Source of the DNA: Hyphomicrobiales bacterium
GTDB lineage: Bacteria > Pseudomonadota > Alphaproteobacteria > Rhizobiales > Afifellaceae
DNA length: 6,448 nucleotides
Direction of reading: 5' to 3'
NCBI GenBank assembly: GCA_013812985.1
Contig: JACCSN010000143.1
Span: 1-6,448, forward strand
The translations under genes and the position numbers were made by a program. Positions 5,989 through 6,448 of the stretch are shown in pieces (position 1 is the first letter of the stretch; the number at the start of each line of letters is the position of its first letter). The notes beneath the pieces are model-generated. The model saw nothing but the letters and a program-made list of their open reading frames with translations, ran no database searches and had not been told where the DNA came from.

Positions 5989-6065
5989 TGGTGGGCGGTG
6001 AGAGATTCGAACTCCCGTCCCTCTCGGTGTAAACGAGATGCTCTGGCCAGCTGAGCTAACCGCCC
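5989..6065 (-). tRNA. tRNA-Val(UAC)
   Basis: Complete cloverleaf on the minus strand with encoded ACCA. Acceptor GGGCGGT pairs with ACCGCCC. The D arm is GCTC/GAGC, the anticodon stem TCTCG/CGAGA has loop TTTACAC (anticodon TAC at 6029-6031), and the T arm is GGGAG-TTCGAAT-CTCTC. All conserved positions, T33 and the TTC of the T loop, are present. It follows the HU gene on the same strand but is separated from it by a terminator, so it probably uses its own promoter. This is the intact relative of the relic at 4365-4441. Confidence 0.97.
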
Positions 6066-6075
6066 GCTCCGATCG

Positions 6076-6104
6076 GGTTTACGGCCAAGGCAACGGCGAA
6101 GCAA
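6076..6104 (-). promoter_or_regulatory. Candidate promoter of tRNA-Val
   Basis: On the minus strand TTGCTT (6104-6099), a 17-base spacer, then TAAACC (6081-6076). Each hexamer matches three of six consensus bases. The position is right: the -10 ends ten bases before the first base of the tRNA, and the HU terminator lies just upstream. Confidence 0.35.
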
Positions 6105-6128
6105 GTAGCGCGCCGCGACCGGAAGTCC

Positions 6129-6158
6129 AAAAAGAAGAGTCCCGCTGAAGCTGGGCTC
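6129..6158 (-). terminator. Rho-independent terminator of the HU gene
   Basis: On the minus strand the arms GAG-CCC (6158-6153, with a one-base bulge) and GGG-CTC (ending 6137) enclose AGCTTCAGC, in which GC/GC can pair further. TTCTTTTT follows immediately (6136-6129). It starts 25 bases after the HU stop codon, a classical position for an intrinsic terminator. Confidence 0.75.
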
Positions 6159-6182
6159 GAATGGCTATGCCACCTGGGCCGA

Positions 6183-6448
6183 TCAGCCGTTCAGCGCGTC
6201 CTTGAGGCCCTTGCCCGGCTTGAACTTGGCCTGCTTGGACGCCTTGATCTGCATGGCCTCACCCGTCTGCGGATTGCGCCCGGTGCCGGCCGCCCGATCA
6301 GCCACGAGAAAATTGCCGAAACCAAGCACTCGGACCTCGTCGCCCTTCCTCATCGCGTCGCTGATGCAGCCGAACACGGCCTCCACCGCGCGGTTCGCGT
6401 CCGATTTCGACATCCCGGCCTTATCCGCCACCGCGGCCGCAAGGTCGC
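6183..6448 (-). CDS. hupB: DNA-binding protein HU, start outside window
   Basis: Histone-like nucleoid protein that bends and compacts DNA as a dimer. The frame is open through the right edge: codons for DLAAA precede the GTG at 6431, so that GTG is internal and only about four residues (of the type MNKN) are missing. Visible are the helical half ADKAGMSKSDANRAVEAVF, the core GFGNF, and the HU/IHF signature GRNPQTGEAMQIKASK on the DNA-binding arm, ending LKDALNG. Total length would be about 91 residues, normal for HU. The single-subunit HU-beta form is favoured over IHF because the signature reads GRNPQTGE and because tRNA-Val follows, as it often does after lon-hupB in alphaproteobacteria (from memory). 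A terminator and tRNA-Val lie downstream. Confidence 0.95.
   Translation of the reverse strand, partial: DLAAAVADKAGMSKSDANRAVEAVFGCISDAMRKGDEVRVLGFGNFLVADRAAGTGRNPQTGEAMQIKASKQAKFKPGKGLKDALNG

Overview
The window reads as chromosomal DNA of an alphaproteobacterium, probably of the Hyphomicrobiales. The grounds are high GC content (judged by eye), the alphaproteobacterial style of outer-membrane barrel, a tRNA-Leu(UAG) directly ahead of trigger factor, and an HU gene followed by tRNA-Val(UAC). No transposase, integrase, phage gene or CRISPR array is visible, and no rRNA.

Left part (1-2460, plus strand). The window opens inside the 3' part of an NAD(P)H-hydrate dehydratase gene (nnrD, metabolite repair). 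After about 100 bases comes a 465-residue outer-membrane protein made of two consecutive beta-barrel domains. It starts at TTG. An 18-codon open frame with a strong ribosome binding site lies just upstream, and its stop codon overlaps that TTG. Nested inverted repeats follow the barrel gene.

Centre (2462-4302). A tRNA-Leu(UAG), a perfect GC-rich hairpin and the trigger factor gene tig are packed with 66 bases between tRNA and start codon. The encoded trigger factor ends in an unusual tail with 12 histidines. Converging on tig from the minus strand is a 52-codon gene for a small membrane protein.

Right part (4365-6448). Two decayed tRNA genes lie on the minus strand, one Val-like and one Asp-like. 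They are followed by a plus-strand gene for a Tat-exported ferritin-like protein with a complete set of di-iron ligands. Next come an intact minus-strand tRNA-Val(UAC) and the minus-strand HU gene, whose first few codons are beyond the edge. Strong hairpins sit between the ferritin-like gene and tRNA-Val, and after HU.

Taken together, the chaperone gene (tig), the nucleoid protein (HU) and their tRNAs look like core housekeeping loci. From memory, tig and the clpP-clpX-lon-hupB-tRNA block face the same way in many relatives. Here they face each other, with broken tRNA copies and a stress-type ferritin-like gene at the junction, so a past rearrangement is possible. I found no convincing new multi-gene system. 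The most unusual items are the His-rich trigger factor tail, the overlapping upstream frame, the decayed tRNA pair with a promoter-like sequence, and the 52-residue membrane protein.
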